From Thioalkalivibrio halophilus (GTDB lineage: Bacteria; Pseudomonadota; Gammaproteobacteria; Ectothiorhodospirales; Ectothiorhodospiraceae), in contig NZ_MUZR01000008.1 of the NCBI RefSeq assembly GCF_001995255.1, forward strand, positions 1 through 64,000: a stretch of 64,000 bases of DNA. Direction: 5' to 3'. A model generated the notes under the pieces. The model was not told where the DNA came from. It worked only from the letters and a program-made list of their open reading frames with translations, and ran no database searches. The first letter of the stretch is position 1. Every line of letters begins with the position of its first letter. A program made the translations under genes and the position numbers. Below are positions 1 to 8,619 of the stretch, one piece after another.

Positions 1-76
1 GTTCATCGACGGCATCGAGCAGACCGAACCGACCAACGACGAGGCATCATCCATCACCGACCGGAGCGCCGCCTGA
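1..76 (+). CDS. 3' end of a truncated upstream gene
   Basis: An open frame enters the window from the left and ends at the TGA at 74-76. Only about 24 residues are visible (FIDGIEQTEPTNDEASSITD and four more). The tail is polar and I recognise no family; a transposase or other accessory gene is possible given the surroundings but nothing visible proves it. The rest of the gene lies outside the window. Confidence 0.35.
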   Translation, partial: FIDGIEQTEPTNDEASSITDRSAA

Positions 77-116
77 ACCAGCCATCGCTCATACACCAGA
101 CTTGACCATAACTCCA

Positions 117-134
117 CGGCCGGCCAGCCGGCCG
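117..134. repeat. perfect palindrome CGGCCGGC-CA-GCCGGCCG
   Basis: Eight bases, two-base centre, eight complementary bases, about 40 nt after the stop of the truncated gene. It could act as a transcription terminator hairpin for that gene, though no T-run follows, or be part of the end of a lost mobile element. Confidence 0.4.
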
Positions 135-506
135 GGTGCCCCCACGGGATCGGGTAGGTGGCATCGCCGGTGAGTTTCACGGCCCCCTCTTTGAATGTTT
201 CACGGTTAGGCGCTTCGGGGGTGCATACGTTGGTATCCGATTGATCCTTCGCCACTTTCGCTCCCTCCAAGCCGACCTCCAGAGAATATGTTTCACGGCC
301 CCTGAACAGTGTGGAACGGGGTCTCGGGCTCTAGTGGACACAATGCGCAACAGCAGAAGCCAGGGTTACGTGGATCGAGCGTTTCATTGTTCTCCTTTGC
401 TTGATTGGGTGTTCGCTTGATTGTCCGACGGGCAAGGATCGTGGGTCGTGCTCGTGCTGTTCGTCAGCGCGATATGGATACAGGCTAGGATGGAAAGCGC
501 TGGTTA

Positions 507-528
507 TCCGGGCCGACAACCTTGCGGG
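507..528 (+). repeat. direct repeat, left copy (flanks CRISPR locus)
   Basis: This 22-bp stretch (starts TCCGGGCCG, ends CAACCTTGCGGG) matches 18201-18222 at 21 of 22 positions, the only difference being A versus G at the tenth base. The two copies bracket everything from csx16 to the CARF protein and beyond, 17.7 kb apart, in the same orientation. They could be duplicated attachment cores, or members of a dispersed repeat family. Confidence 0.45.
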
Positions 529-562
529 GCCGCCGCCTTGGGTGGGTCATCGGGGTTCATTG

Positions 563-868
563 TTACTGGGGCTTTACTGGAACCACGCGAAATTCCTCAA
601 GGCGTGCGCCGCAGGCTTCGAGGTCGTCGGCATTGAGTTCCTTGCCCCGAGCCTCTGGCGGCATGTCCAGTGAAAGATGGAAGTAACGGGCGCCCTGCTC
701 GCAGACGGTTGCGGCGAGGTGGACGGGCAGGGTGCCCAGTACCCGGTCGCCTGGGGCCAGAATGCTCGGGTCGAGATGCGCGAGGGATTCGTCGACCGCC
801 AGTCCCTGGCGTTCTGCCCATTCCACCGCTCCGGGATGGCGGGTTACGAAATAGGTCCGTTCGGGCAT
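563..868 (-). CDS. csx16: Csx16 family CRISPR accessory protein
   Basis: A 101-residue protein of the Csx16 (VVA1548) family, seen in type III CRISPR loci. Family signatures are visible: TYFVTRHPGAVEWAERQG at 5-22, HLDP at 31-34, the GTLP strand-turn at 45-48, and the HLSLDMP segment near 64-70. Csx16 proteins have been linked to degradation of cyclic oligoadenylate (ring nuclease activity), so the likely role is switching off the CARF effectors encoded just upstream; that assignment is from family knowledge. The ATG at 868 has a clear GGAGGA ribosome binding site. It is the third gene of a leftward set after the membrane CARF protein and the CARF-HEPN protein, with an 87-bp gap to the latter. 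Confidence 0.85.
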   Translation of the reverse strand: MPERTYFVTRHPGAVEWAERQGLAVDESLAHLDPSILAPGDRVLGTLPVHLAATVCEQGARYFHLSLDMPPEARGKELNADDLEACGARLEEFRVVPVKPQ

Positions 869-955
869 GACATCCTCCGGTTGGCTGAGAGTGAGTGCAT
901 ACTCCGCGATTGGCTCGCCGGAGTCCGGATTGGCAAGCTTGCCGCGCGATCCATT

Positions 956-2179
956 TCAGGTGTTATTGAGCCGGTTGATGGCGGCCTCGAGCTCGCGTTG
1001 TAGCCGCTCCCGGTCATGCATGATTTGCCGCACCTTTGAATTTCTGGGCGGGGTGCCATGAGCCATGGCGTTCCGCAGCTCGCGCAGAAGGTGCCACGCG
1101 TCGCGTTTCCAATCGGGTTCTTCCTTGTTGACCCGCTTGCTGAAGGCGTCGCGGATTTGTTCCCGAGCCTTGTAATTGGTCGGGGTCTCTCCCTGTTCGA
1201 TACAAAGGCTGGTGAGAAACGCCTCGAACCCGAATATCGCGGCGCGCGGATAGTCCCGTCGGCGCAGGGCACGCAGGGCCAGTGCTCGCTGATTGTTGCC
1301 GAGGTTGTCGGACCGTGCCCAGGAGAGCCGTTCGATGAGTTTTTCCCTGAACAGGGCGGAAGCCCCGCTCAGTTCGGTTTCTTCGAGCTCCTTGAGTACG
1401 GTTTGGAGTCGCTGGCGTGCAGCCGGAATATTGAGCGTGGTCTGATGGAAATGCGCTTCTGCCAGCGCCCTGGCCTTGTCCGAGGGCAGACCATCCCGTG
1501 CCAGGAGGGGCCCGAACACCCCATAGTCCCCCGAGGCATCAAACCGGGTGAGGGCTTCTATCCAGCGGTGAACTCCATCGAGACCATCGAGCTGAAGTAC
1601 GGGCGTCATGCCTTGATCCGGGCCGTCACTCGGGGTCATGTCGAGCGCGCCGTACCACAAGTGGTTTACCTGGATGGAGCGCAGGGCCTCCAGAAAGTAT
1701 GCGGAGAGGAAACCGAGCATCCCCAGGTGACGGAACCCGTGGGTCAGGTCAAGATCGACTCGCCCGCGCGGTATCGACTCGGCGATTCCCTGAAGAATGC
1801 GCATCTGCTCACGGTCGTCACGGGCTTCCGGAATCAGGCGCAGTTCGACATCCATGCCCGTGGCCTCTTGCGCGAGTGCAGTCAGGGGCGCCAGTTGTTC
1901 CTCGGAGACGCGGTGGTGGCTTTCCGCTTCGAGCAGTTCCAGACGCTCGTTCTCCCGCCGGTTGTCCCCTTGGTCTGCCAGATGTTCCACCAGCACGCTC
2001 CACATGCTGCCGCTGGTTCCCAGAATGACGAGTCGGTCCGGCATCAGTTCCTTGGCCAGTTCCAGCCCGAAAAACGGGCTGACGCGGATCGAACCCCCGG
2101 GAAAGGCGTAACTGGCCGTCCGGTAGCCCGTGGCTTCCGAGTACCGGCCGCGTCCGAGAAAAGTGCTCAATGAATGCAT
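956..2179 (-). CDS. CARF-HEPN ribonuclease, TM1812/Csx1-Csx2 type
   Basis: A 407-residue ancillary effector of type III CRISPR immunity. The N-terminal half is a CARF domain of the TM1812 family: FLGRGRYSEATGY at the start, LGTSGS at 53-58, the ligand-pocket segment DLDLTHGFRHLG at 142-153, and LWYGALDM at 174-181. The C-terminal part is a HEPN domain ending in RELRNAMAHG, giving the R-x4-H motif R369/H374 expected of a metal-independent ribonuclease. The model is that cyclic oligoadenylate from Cas10 binds the CARF dimer and activates RNA cleavage. I chose the ATG at 2179 because GAGGA precedes it and the family starts there; an in-frame ATG nine codons upstream lacks this. It follows the membrane CARF gene by 81 bp. 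Confidence 0.88.
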   Translation of the reverse strand: MHSLSTFLGRGRYSEATGYRTASYAFPGGSIRVSPFFGLELAKELMPDRLVILGTSGSMWSVLVEHLADQGDNRRENERLELLEAESHHRVSEEQLAPLTALAQEATGMDVELRLIPEARDDREQMRILQGIAESIPRGRVDLDLTHGFRHLGMLGFLSAYFLEALRSIQVNHLWYGALDMTPSDGPDQGMTPVLQLDGLDGVHRWIEALTRFDASGDYGVFGPLLARDGLPSDKARALAEAHFHQTTLNIPAARQRLQTVLKELEETELSGASALFREKLIERLSWARSDNLGNNQRALALRALRRRDYPRAAIFGFEAFLTSLCIEQGETPTNYKAREQIRDAFSKRVNKEEPDWKRDAWHLLRELRNAMAHGTPPRNSKVRQIMHDRERLQRELEAAINRLNNT

Positions 2180-2260
2180 GTTGTCCTCATCGCGTGGTGT
2201 GACCATTGGGTGAAGGGAATCGAAGCCGCTCGATCGGGCCGGTACTCGCCGGTCCGCGGC

Positions 2261-3193
2261 TCATGACCTGTCGGTTCGGAGTACGTCGATCGTGAATACG
2301 CGTGGTGTGCCGTCCGAGATCCGGACATACTGGCAACGCCGGTCCTGTTCGCGGGTGAAGAGTGCGCCGGCCACCGAGGCGAGTTTGGTGCCGGCGGTGA
2401 TGTCCACCAGAATCTGGCGTTCCTTGAGCCGGCGTACCCACCCTTCTTCCTGCTGGCGATAGGTTTCCCAAATCACCTGAAGATGGTTCCAGACCGATTC
2501 GACCTCGTTGAAATCACAGCCCTGGGGATCGAAAACGTTCGTCCCCGGTGCCGAATGCTTGAAATCATCCAGACTGAGGATCCGAATGTTGTGTGGGGCC
2601 AGCAGCCGCGTAAGGATCTGTCGGAAAAGGTCGAGGTCACGGACTGAGCCGTCGTCACCCCCGGACGGTATGACCACAATCTCCTTTAGCCGCGTCTTTT
2701 CAGGTTCCGCGCTCAGATGCGGTTTGATGGCTTCCAGCGGCATCCGCCAGTTAGCAAGGGTGTCCTGCCATTGATTCAGGTCTGTGGCGGGGTCCAGCCT
2801 GGATGGCAGTGATGCCGCGTCGTTCAGGGAGTGGTCCTTCGGAAGGGCGCTCAGGAACAGTACAAGGACGCGAGTGTCAGGAGGATCCAGAGTGATCTCG
2901 CGCTGTTCGGCTGCAAAGTCGGCCGGGGCTTCCTGATTGCGCAGAAAATGGATGGCATAGAGGATGATAAGCAGACCAATGATCAGGAACAGCAGAGGAG
3001 TCGTGGTAGGCGGGTAGGGCACTCCCCACTCCGTCAGTGTGCTCTCCGTCAGGAGGAACAGACTGGAGCCCAGCCAGTCGAGGGCCAGAAGAATGCCCAC
3101 GACGAGGAGAATGGCCCGCCATGTGTTGCCGCCGAGGACGTTCTGTAGTGCATTGAGCAGGGACCGATTGCGGGTTCCGGCGAGTTTCTTCAT
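2261..3193 (-). CDS. membrane-anchored CARF-like effector
   Basis: A 310-residue protein with two predicted transmembrane helices (about 26-48 and 64-84) separated by a short loop, a polar linker, then a soluble domain from about 106. That domain has strand VLVLFLSALP, a glycine-rich turn PSGGDDG at 176-182, and ILVDITAGTKLASVAGAL at 261-278, a variant of the D-x-T-x-G-T-K motif of CARF domains, followed by a YVRISDG strand. The layout resembles the TM-CARF group, whose best known member is Cam1, a pore-forming effector triggered by cyclic oligoadenylate, but this protein is longer and has two helices instead of one. Start at 3193 is supported by AGGAGA 5 nt upstream. It heads the leftward set with the CARF-HEPN and csx16 genes and is divergent from cas6. 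Confidence 0.72.
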   Translation of the reverse strand: MKKLAGTRNRSLLNALQNVLGGNTWRAILLVVGILLALDWLGSSLFLLTESTLTEWGVPYPPTTTPLLFLIIGLLIILYAIHFLRNQEAPADFAAEQREITLDPPDTRVLVLFLSALPKDHSLNDAASLPSRLDPATDLNQWQDTLANWRMPLEAIKPHLSAEPEKTRLKEIVVIPSGGDDGSVRDLDLFRQILTRLLAPHNIRILSLDDFKHSAPGTNVFDPQGCDFNEVESVWNHLQVIWETYRQQEEGWVRRLKERQILVDITAGTKLASVAGALFTREQDRRCQYVRISDGTPRVFTIDVLRTDRS

Positions 3194-3251
3194 GTCATCT
3201 CCTGGAATTCGATACCGTACGCAGTCCAACCGCCTGTCGACGAGCCGGCTG

Positions 3252-4226
3252 ATGAATGCACTTCCCTTAACGCTGTTGCGCCTTCACTTTTTTGCGTCGA
3301 TCCCGGTCCGCCTAGGGGAATTTCCCGGTGCGGTCTGGCGTGGTGCGCTTGGTGCCCGGCTTCGCGAACTGGTATGCACCACCGGGTTGCCGGAGTGTAA
3401 TGGCTGTCCTGTCGTCGATCAGTGCCCCTATCCGGCGCTGTTCGAGACCCGCGTCCCGGCCGACCCGCCGAGTGCCCTGCTGCAGCACAATGGCGCAACA
3501 ACGCCCCCCTTCGTGCTGCGCCCGGATGCGTCCGGCGAAGATCAGGATGTGACCCGGACTACTCTGGGCCTCAATCTCGTGAGTCAGGACGCGCGGGCGT
3601 GTGCGCTGATGGTCCGAGCGCTGGAGCGCGCCGGTGCGCTGGGAATGGGGCACAACCGGGTGCCGCTTCAACTTGTGAGCATCGAACAGGCCGACGTTCG
3701 GGCAGGAGGGGAAGATGGTGAGCCCCCCTGGCGTGTCCTGAATAATGATTCCATCGATCAATCGCTTGAGCCCCCCTCGGCGATGGTCGTTCCGCCGGCA
3801 CCGCCAGCGGTTGATGTCCGGCTGGTCACGCCCCTGCGGATGCGCATTCGCGGGCGTTACGTGACACCGGATGCGTTTGACCCGGTCTCTTTCGTGCGCA
3901 CCGTCCTGCGCCGGGCCACACACCTGGGTGCCAGTCACTGCCCTGACTTCGAGGAATCCGAACTGGCACGGATCGGTCGTCGTGCGAGCCACTTGCGACT
4001 GTTGTCCAGCGATCTCGCCTGGCGGGATCTTCGACGCTATTCCGCCCGTCAGGGTCGTGCTGTCCCCATGGGCGGACTGCTCGGGACTGTCCGGATTGCC
4101 GGGGAAGCCCTGAATGACGTCTGGCCATGGTTATGGCAGGGGCAGTGGTGGCACGCGGGCAAGGGCACGACCATGGGGCTCGGGCAATACCACCTGATGC
4201 CCCTGGCCGGAGCCCCGGAGCGCTGA
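3252..4226 (+). CDS. cas6: Cas6 pre-crRNA endoribonuclease
   Basis: A 324-residue Cas6 of the PF10040 type, which cuts the repeat in the CRISPR transcript to make crRNAs. Visible signatures are a cysteine-rich segment near 42-61 (LVCTTGLPECNGCPVVDQCP) followed by ALFET, and the C-terminal glycine-rich loop GKGTTMGLGQY at 303-313, preceded by GGLLGTVRIAG and WHAGKG; H301 could be a catalytic residue. The ATG at 3252 gives the usual N-terminus (LTLLRLHFFASIPV) but has only a weak ribosome binding site. It is the only CRISPR gene left of the array transcribed rightwards, divergent from the membrane CARF gene (58 bp apart) and convergent with the interference operon. Confidence 0.87.
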   Translation: MNALPLTLLRLHFFASIPVRLGEFPGAVWRGALGARLRELVCTTGLPECNGCPVVDQCPYPALFETRVPADPPSALLQHNGATTPPFVLRPDASGEDQDVTRTTLGLNLVSQDARACALMVRALERAGALGMGHNRVPLQLVSIEQADVRAGGEDGEPPWRVLNNDSIDQSLEPPSAMVVPPAPPAVDVRLVTPLRMRIRGRYVTPDAFDPVSFVRTVLRRATHLGASHCPDFEESELARIGRRASHLRLLSSDLAWRDLRRYSARQGRAVPMGGLLGTVRIAGEALNDVWPWLWQGQWWHAGKGTTMGLGQYHLMPLAGAPER

Positions 4227-4441
4227 TGGCTACAGCGCGCCCGATTGTTGTTGTTCAGGGCTTCGACTGTAAAAGAGGCTGCCGGGCGCGTCCGGACCCA
4301 CAAGCTTGTCACCGGCTCCAAAGGCACTTGAACTGGTTACGGTCGTCCCTCTGAGACGGAACAAAGTTGCGTGAGCCTGTTCGGCTCGCTCGCTCGTTCG
4401 GTGGGTGGGCGTGAGGCGCAGATATGCGCGGGCCCTGGACT

Positions 4442-4464
4442 GCGACCGGGCATGGCCCGGTCGC
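4442..4464 (-). terminator. hairpin at the end of the interference operon
   Basis: GCGACCGGGC, loop ATG, GCCCGGTCGC: a perfect 10-bp stem 12 nt beyond the stop of the last leftward RAMP gene. No T-run follows on either strand, so it may be a 3'-end stabilising hairpin or a bidirectional terminator between cas6 and the cas10 operon. The rest of 4227-4475 shows nothing else. Confidence 0.45.
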
Positions 4465-4475
4465 GGTGAATGGGG

Positions 4476-6647
4476 TCAGTCGCCGGCGATGCTCAGGCGG
4501 GTGCGGGCCTGGCGCACGGCCTTGACGATCTTCTTCTGGTCGTGACCGTCGGCCAGGTTCTCCGCGCGGTCCAGCAGGTCGGCGAGCTGCGGGATGAGTT
4601 CGTCCCAGCCGGCGGCTTCATCGGGGAGTTCGCGGATGGCCTTGTTGAGGTTGTTCCAGCGGCTCTTGCCGGGCTCGGCCTCGCAGGCCTCCAGGGCCTG
4701 GCGGAGGTCGTCGACCTGCGTTTCTTCGGGGCTCATCGCCTGGCGCTTCTGTTCGCGCTCCTGTTTTTCCTGCGCCTGCTGGTGCTGGCGGCGGGTCTCT
4801 TCCAGGGCCTGGCCGAAGCCGGGGGCTTCGGGTGCGGCGCTGTCACCGAGCTGCGTGCGAAGGCTGTGCCAGCCGTCCTTTTCTTTTAGATGTGGCTTCA
4901 GGTATTCGCCGTCTTTGCGCGCGTCCATGAAGAACTTTGGATTCCCCAGCTTGTCCAGCGGGGCATCCGCCGCCCGGGACGGGTCGGCCATGGCCAGTAG
5001 CTGGCGCAGGGGTTCACTGTCTTCCCAGCGCTCTTCCGCGCCGTCGGTGGCCTGTGCCCAGGCGTCGTTCATGTACTGTACGAAGGCGTGGCGGCAGGCC
5101 TCCAGGTTCACAAGCGCGTCGTCGTCGATCTCGCGTGCCGGATCGTTCGGCTCCAGACGGGCATCGGTCACGCCGACCGAGACCTGGCCGAACCCGAACG
5201 GCTTGCCGGTTCCCAGCGAGTGGCGAAGGTCGCCGCGCCCGCCGAAGTCCAGCGCCCACACCAGCGCGCCCAGCTCCACGTCGCGCAGGTTGTGGAAGCG
5301 GATCTGCGTGGAGAAGGTGGTATCGGAGGGCACGGTTTCCAGCTTCACCTGGACCTTCGGGCCGGATTTGTCCGGCGGGCGGGGAACGTGATGGGAGCTT
5401 CGGACCGGATAGCGTTTCCAGCCGGACAGTTCGGCGCGGTCATCCATCAGGGTGATGTAGTCCTTCTTTGTCTCCTGCTGTCGCAGGTAGGCCGGGTAGA
5501 AGGTGGGCTTGGGCCCGTTGAGGACCATCGGGCCTTCCCAGTGGGTGGCGACGTCCTCTTCGCACTCGGCCAGCCCGGGCATCACGCGGCCCCGCAGGCT
5601 GCCATTCGGGCCTTCGGCATCAATGCGGCCGAACAGGAGTTCGGCCAGGTCGGGGGCATCGTCGTCCAGATGCGCGGAGGCCGCGTTCTTGCCGGCACGG
5701 GTGTGGCGGATGGCGTCGTGCAGAGTGTTGCGATAGGCGAGGCGATACATCATGGCCAGGCCCAGCGAGCGTACGCTGCTCTGATCGCCTTCGGCGTGCC
5801 AGAACACCGGTACGCCGGGGGAAACGCTGTGGAGTTGAGGCTTCCAGAAGTCATTCCATTCAGGGGATTCCTGGTGGATGAACTGGAAGTCGCTCATCAC
5901 CTCGGGGGATACGGGGATCTCGTCCCGGGGTTTGCCGGCGTCGTAGAAGATGAACTCGCGTTTCTTGGCGTTCTTTCGGGTGTAGTCCGGGCCGGGTTGG
6001 CCGGTGACCACCACGTGGCCGTGGCGCGGTCCGCGCCCGAGGTCGATGGCATCGGCCTGATCGTTGTTGCGCACGGGCCCGACATCAAAGTGGATCTCGG
6101 GGAGGGTCCCGATCAGCCCGTATCGTTTCTGCACGGTCCCCGCTTTCTTCCATTTTTGTTCATCAACGCCGAACGCCCGGATCAGTTCTTCCTGGTGCAG
6201 GCGGACGAAGTTCACCGGCCGGATGTACCAGCTGCCCTCGCGGTAGCGCAGCCAGCCCGCTTGCACCGGTGCCTTGACCATCTCCTTCATGTAGAAGTTG
6301 TCCGCCTTTGTGAGGTCGCGCACCCCCAGGCGCTGGTCCTCCACCTCACGGAAATGGCCGAACGCGGCGATCTCGAGCACGTGGCGCAGCATGCCCTTGA
6401 GGCTGCTGGCCGGCACGGCCGGACGCCCGTCCGGCGTGCGGGCCAAATGGACCTTGCCGGGTTCCCTGTCGCTGCCCGGGGTCTGCGCGCCGCCGACGCT
6501 CAGCGGGGTGTGTGCGGTCAGGCGGATGCGGATCTCGCCGCTCCAGCCGTCCTGGAACGGGTGGTCGTGGCTCACGTGCGCGTGCCAGTCCGGGCGCAGC
6601 ACGAACGGGGTGAGCGGCACAAAGTTGTAGGGCAGGTTGAGGGTCAT
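4476..6647 (-). CDS. large Cas7-type RAMP protein with helical tail
   Basis: A 723-residue RAMP subunit, probably the family annotated as TIGR03986, found in type III-D effector complexes. The N-terminal RAMP fold shows the strand EIRIRLTAHTPLSVGGAQ at 38-55, D60 in the position where Csm3 carries its RNA-cleaving aspartate, the helix signature AVPASSLKGMLRHVLE at 77-92, and the glycine-rich loop GTGKPFGFGQV at 479-489. After about 500 the protein becomes helical and charged, including a coiled-coil-like QEKQEREQKR stretch; this could supply a Cas11-like function because no separate small subunit is seen. It is the last gene of the operon and overlaps the Csx19-like gene by ATGA. The start at 6647 is fixed by that overlap. 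Confidence 0.82.
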   Translation of the reverse strand: MTLNLPYNFVPLTPFVLRPDWHAHVSHDHPFQDGWSGEIRIRLTAHTPLSVGGAQTPGSDREPGKVHLARTPDGRPAVPASSLKGMLRHVLEIAAFGHFREVEDQRLGVRDLTKADNFYMKEMVKAPVQAGWLRYREGSWYIRPVNFVRLHQEELIRAFGVDEQKWKKAGTVQKRYGLIGTLPEIHFDVGPVRNNDQADAIDLGRGPRHGHVVVTGQPGPDYTRKNAKKREFIFYDAGKPRDEIPVSPEVMSDFQFIHQESPEWNDFWKPQLHSVSPGVPVFWHAEGDQSSVRSLGLAMMYRLAYRNTLHDAIRHTRAGKNAASAHLDDDAPDLAELLFGRIDAEGPNGSLRGRVMPGLAECEEDVATHWEGPMVLNGPKPTFYPAYLRQQETKKDYITLMDDRAELSGWKRYPVRSSHHVPRPPDKSGPKVQVKLETVPSDTTFSTQIRFHNLRDVELGALVWALDFGGRGDLRHSLGTGKPFGFGQVSVGVTDARLEPNDPAREIDDDALVNLEACRHAFVQYMNDAWAQATDGAEERWEDSEPLRQLLAMADPSRAADAPLDKLGNPKFFMDARKDGEYLKPHLKEKDGWHSLRTQLGDSAAPEAPGFGQALEETRRQHQQAQEKQEREQKRQAMSPEETQVDDLRQALEACEAEPGKSRWNNLNKAIRELPDEAAGWDELIPQLADLLDRAENLADGHDQKKIVKAVRQARTRLSIAGD

Positions 6648-7165
6648 GCCCGGTCCTCCTTGAATCCGTCGAATACGGCCAGTACGGCCTCGGGGGTGGC
6701 GTCGTCGGCCGGATCGCCGTCGGTGTGCCCGGCGAAGCCGTACAGGCGCAGGTAACGCAGGGGCGCGGGTGCCCGATGGTCGTTGAGATGGATGACCGTC
6801 TCGGCCAGATAACCGGGGTCCGTGTCTGTCTCTTCGATCCGGAAGCAGTGCAGGCGCCAGCCGTCGCCGCCCCGGTATTCGAGCTGCCAGCGCGTCCCGT
6901 CCGCCGCCAGGCCTTCGCCCTCCAGCGGCGGCATGCCGTCCACGGGCTCGGCGGGCAGGCTGCGGACCTCGGCGGGCCACTGCATCCAGCCCCGGTCGTT
7001 GCACAGCGCACGACAGCGCTCGTGCACGGTGGTCGAGTCCAGGTCCTCGCAGTCGTGCTTCAGGCGCACGGGGGTCAGCGCGGGCGGGGTCCATTCCCAG
7101 CCCTGCTCCTCGCAGGCCCGAAGGAAGCGGCGGTGGTCGGCGAGCAGCGATTCGAGACGGTTCAT
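6644..7165 (-). CDS. Csx19-like type III-D protein
   Basis: A 173-residue protein without a glycine-rich RAMP loop, placed between two RAMP genes with ATGA overlaps on both sides. Position, size and tryptophan-rich composition fit Csx19 (all1473/TIGR03984), a gene of unknown function typical of subtype III-D, but I assign it mainly from context. Visible features: a helical N-terminus (RLESLLADHRRFLRAC), then mixed strands with WQLEYRGGDGWRLHCFRI near the middle and ETVIHLND later. It may be a structural subunit of the effector complex or stand in for the missing Cas11. Confidence 0.6.
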   Translation of the reverse strand: MNRLESLLADHRRFLRACEEQGWEWTPPALTPVRLKHDCEDLDSTTVHERCRALCNDRGWMQWPAEVRSLPAEPVDGMPPLEGEGLAADGTRWQLEYRGGDGWRLHCFRIEETDTDPGYLAETVIHLNDHRAPAPLRYLRLYGFAGHTDGDPADDATPEAVLAVFDGFKEDRA

Positions 7166-8619
7166 CGGGCGGTGTCTCCTTCGGCGTTGAGCGTTGGCGC
7201 GTCCTGGCCGGCGACCCAGGCCCCGTCGTCGTTCCATTCGGGATCGTGTTCGGCGGCAAATCCGCCCAGCCCGCGGCTGCCGCCGGCGCCCAGCGGCAAC
7301 CAGCCGCGCGCGAGGTCGCGCAGGGCCAGATCCAGGGCCTCGCGCACCTCCACTGGGACCGGGATGTCCCGGCGCGGCAGGATATGCAGGCGCAGCGGCA
7401 GGCGACTGCGCCAGAGCTGTTCCTCCTGGAACAGGGCGCCGCGCTGGACACCGCCGGTGAAACGGTCGATGCGATTGTGCAGCGGTGCGTGGACCTGCGG
7501 ATCGGGTTCCAGATAGGTGTCGTTGATAATGACGGCACCGGCGAGCCCGGAGGCATCGCGGTCGCTGGCGTGGCCGAACAGGCAGCGCACTGCCTCGCTG
7601 CGTTCCGCATCGGGCGGTGGCCCGTCGGGGTTGATGAACTCCCCGGTCAGGCGACGGTGGTGGAAGGCCACCCGATGGGCGAGCGCGCCCTTGATCGCCG
7701 AGGCGGGCACCACCGGCCGGGGCCGGGTCCAGGTGCCGCGTCCGTCGCGCCATTCGATCACGGGCTCGCTCTGCGGGAGCATGTTGTCGGGTTCTTTCGT
7801 GCCCGAGTACTCGCCGAGCGGGTGCTCGCCGCCCCCGATGCGCCAGCCGGCTTCGGCCTGCAGATCGAGCTCCACGCCGGGGATGCGAAACGCGGTATCC
7901 CCGGGCGTGAGGGCCTGCAGTCCGTCGCGGCTGGCACGGTGGCGCGGGCGCTTGCGGAATCCTTCGCGGCCTTCGGGGGTGCGCAGGTCCCAGCGCGCCA
8001 TGTGGAGTTCGGCCACCCGGAACGCGCCCGAACCCGCGCGGGTGCCGCGGCCCAGACGCAGGGCCGGGGACTGCAGCAGGCGCAGCAGCCCGTCCCATTC
8101 CCGGGAGGCGGCGTCCGAGCCGTCGCTCCAGTGGCCGAGCAGGAAGGTATAGCGGGTGCCGCGCGGAGCGAGCGTGACATCGAACTTGCCGCGGTCATCG
8201 GCGGCGCCCCGGTGGTTGAGCCGGACGCGCTGGCGGATCAGCGGGTGACTCCGGCTCAGCCGCGACAGCAGTGCGTCGCCGCGCACGTCCTCCTCCTCGC
8301 GCAGGCCTTCCACGGGCCGGTCCTGGCTGTCGTGGACCAAGCCCCAGAAGACCTGCACGCGCGAGATGCGCCCTTCGCCGCGTCCTTCGCCTTCGAGGTG
8401 GCCGAACAGCCGGTCGGCGACGGTGTCGCCGTATTCGTCCGCGCAGGCGTGGCGCAGCACGCCGGCCAGTCCGCTGGCGGGCAGGGTGGGCAGGTGATTC
8501 GCGTCCCGCATCAGGACCAGGTCATGTGTGGCATCGCCGGCCCCCGAACCGATCGCGTGCGGGGTCTCGGCTTCCAGGGTGACGCGGGCAAAGTCGTGTA
8601 CCGGGAGTTCGGGGATCAT
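7162..8619 (-). CDS. tandem Cas7 (Csm3-like) fusion protein
   Basis: A 485-residue protein with two RAMP units. Unit one: PHAIGSGAGD at 20-29, D33 at the place of the catalytic aspartate of Csm3, TLPASGLAGVLRHAC at 45-59, and loop RGTRAGSGAF at 191-200. Unit two: IGGGEHPLG at 261-269, VVPASAIKGALAHRV at 303-317, NRIDRFTGGVQRGALF at 382-397, and loop GAGGSRGLGGF at 444-454. Such fusions form part of the crRNA-bound backbone in type III-D complexes and cut target RNA at 6-nt intervals. The ATG at 8619 overlaps the csx10 stop; its own stop overlaps the Csx19-like start by ATGA. The second unit has a longer pre-helix insertion, so its catalytic residue is unclear. Confidence 0.86.
   Translation of the reverse strand: MIPELPVHDFARVTLEAETPHAIGSGAGDATHDLVLMRDANHLPTLPASGLAGVLRHACADEYGDTVADRLFGHLEGEGRGEGRISRVQVFWGLVHDSQDRPVEGLREEEDVRGDALLSRLSRSHPLIRQRVRLNHRGAADDRGKFDVTLAPRGTRYTFLLGHWSDGSDAASREWDGLLRLLQSPALRLGRGTRAGSGAFRVAELHMARWDLRTPEGREGFRKRPRHRASRDGLQALTPGDTAFRIPGVELDLQAEAGWRIGGGEHPLGEYSGTKEPDNMLPQSEPVIEWRDGRGTWTRPRPVVPASAIKGALAHRVAFHHRRLTGEFINPDGPPPDAERSEAVRCLFGHASDRDASGLAGAVIINDTYLEPDPQVHAPLHNRIDRFTGGVQRGALFQEEQLWRSRLPLRLHILPRRDIPVPVEVREALDLALRDLARGWLPLGAGGSRGLGGFAAEHDPEWNDDGAWVAGQDAPTLNAEGDTAR

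Larger units (their letters stand above)
77..562. other. gene-poor left margin of the CRISPR locus
   Basis: I see no convincing gene here. Short open frames on both strands lack ribosome binding sites and resemble nothing known. The stretch holds an 18-bp palindrome (117-134) and one copy of a 22-bp direct repeat (507-528) whose other copy lies beyond the far side of the CRISPR locus. The sequence TGTTTCACGG occurs twice (near 193 and 292). It may be decayed mobile DNA next to the partial gene at the left edge. Confidence 0.4.

Noticed and set aside
136-673. Several short open frames near the left end
   Set aside because: No ribosome binding sites, no similarity, overlapping each other on both strands.
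5088-6755. Long plus-strand open frames opposite the cas10 and RAMP genes
   Set aside because: Shadow frames caused by high GC; the minus-strand proteins have clear family motifs.
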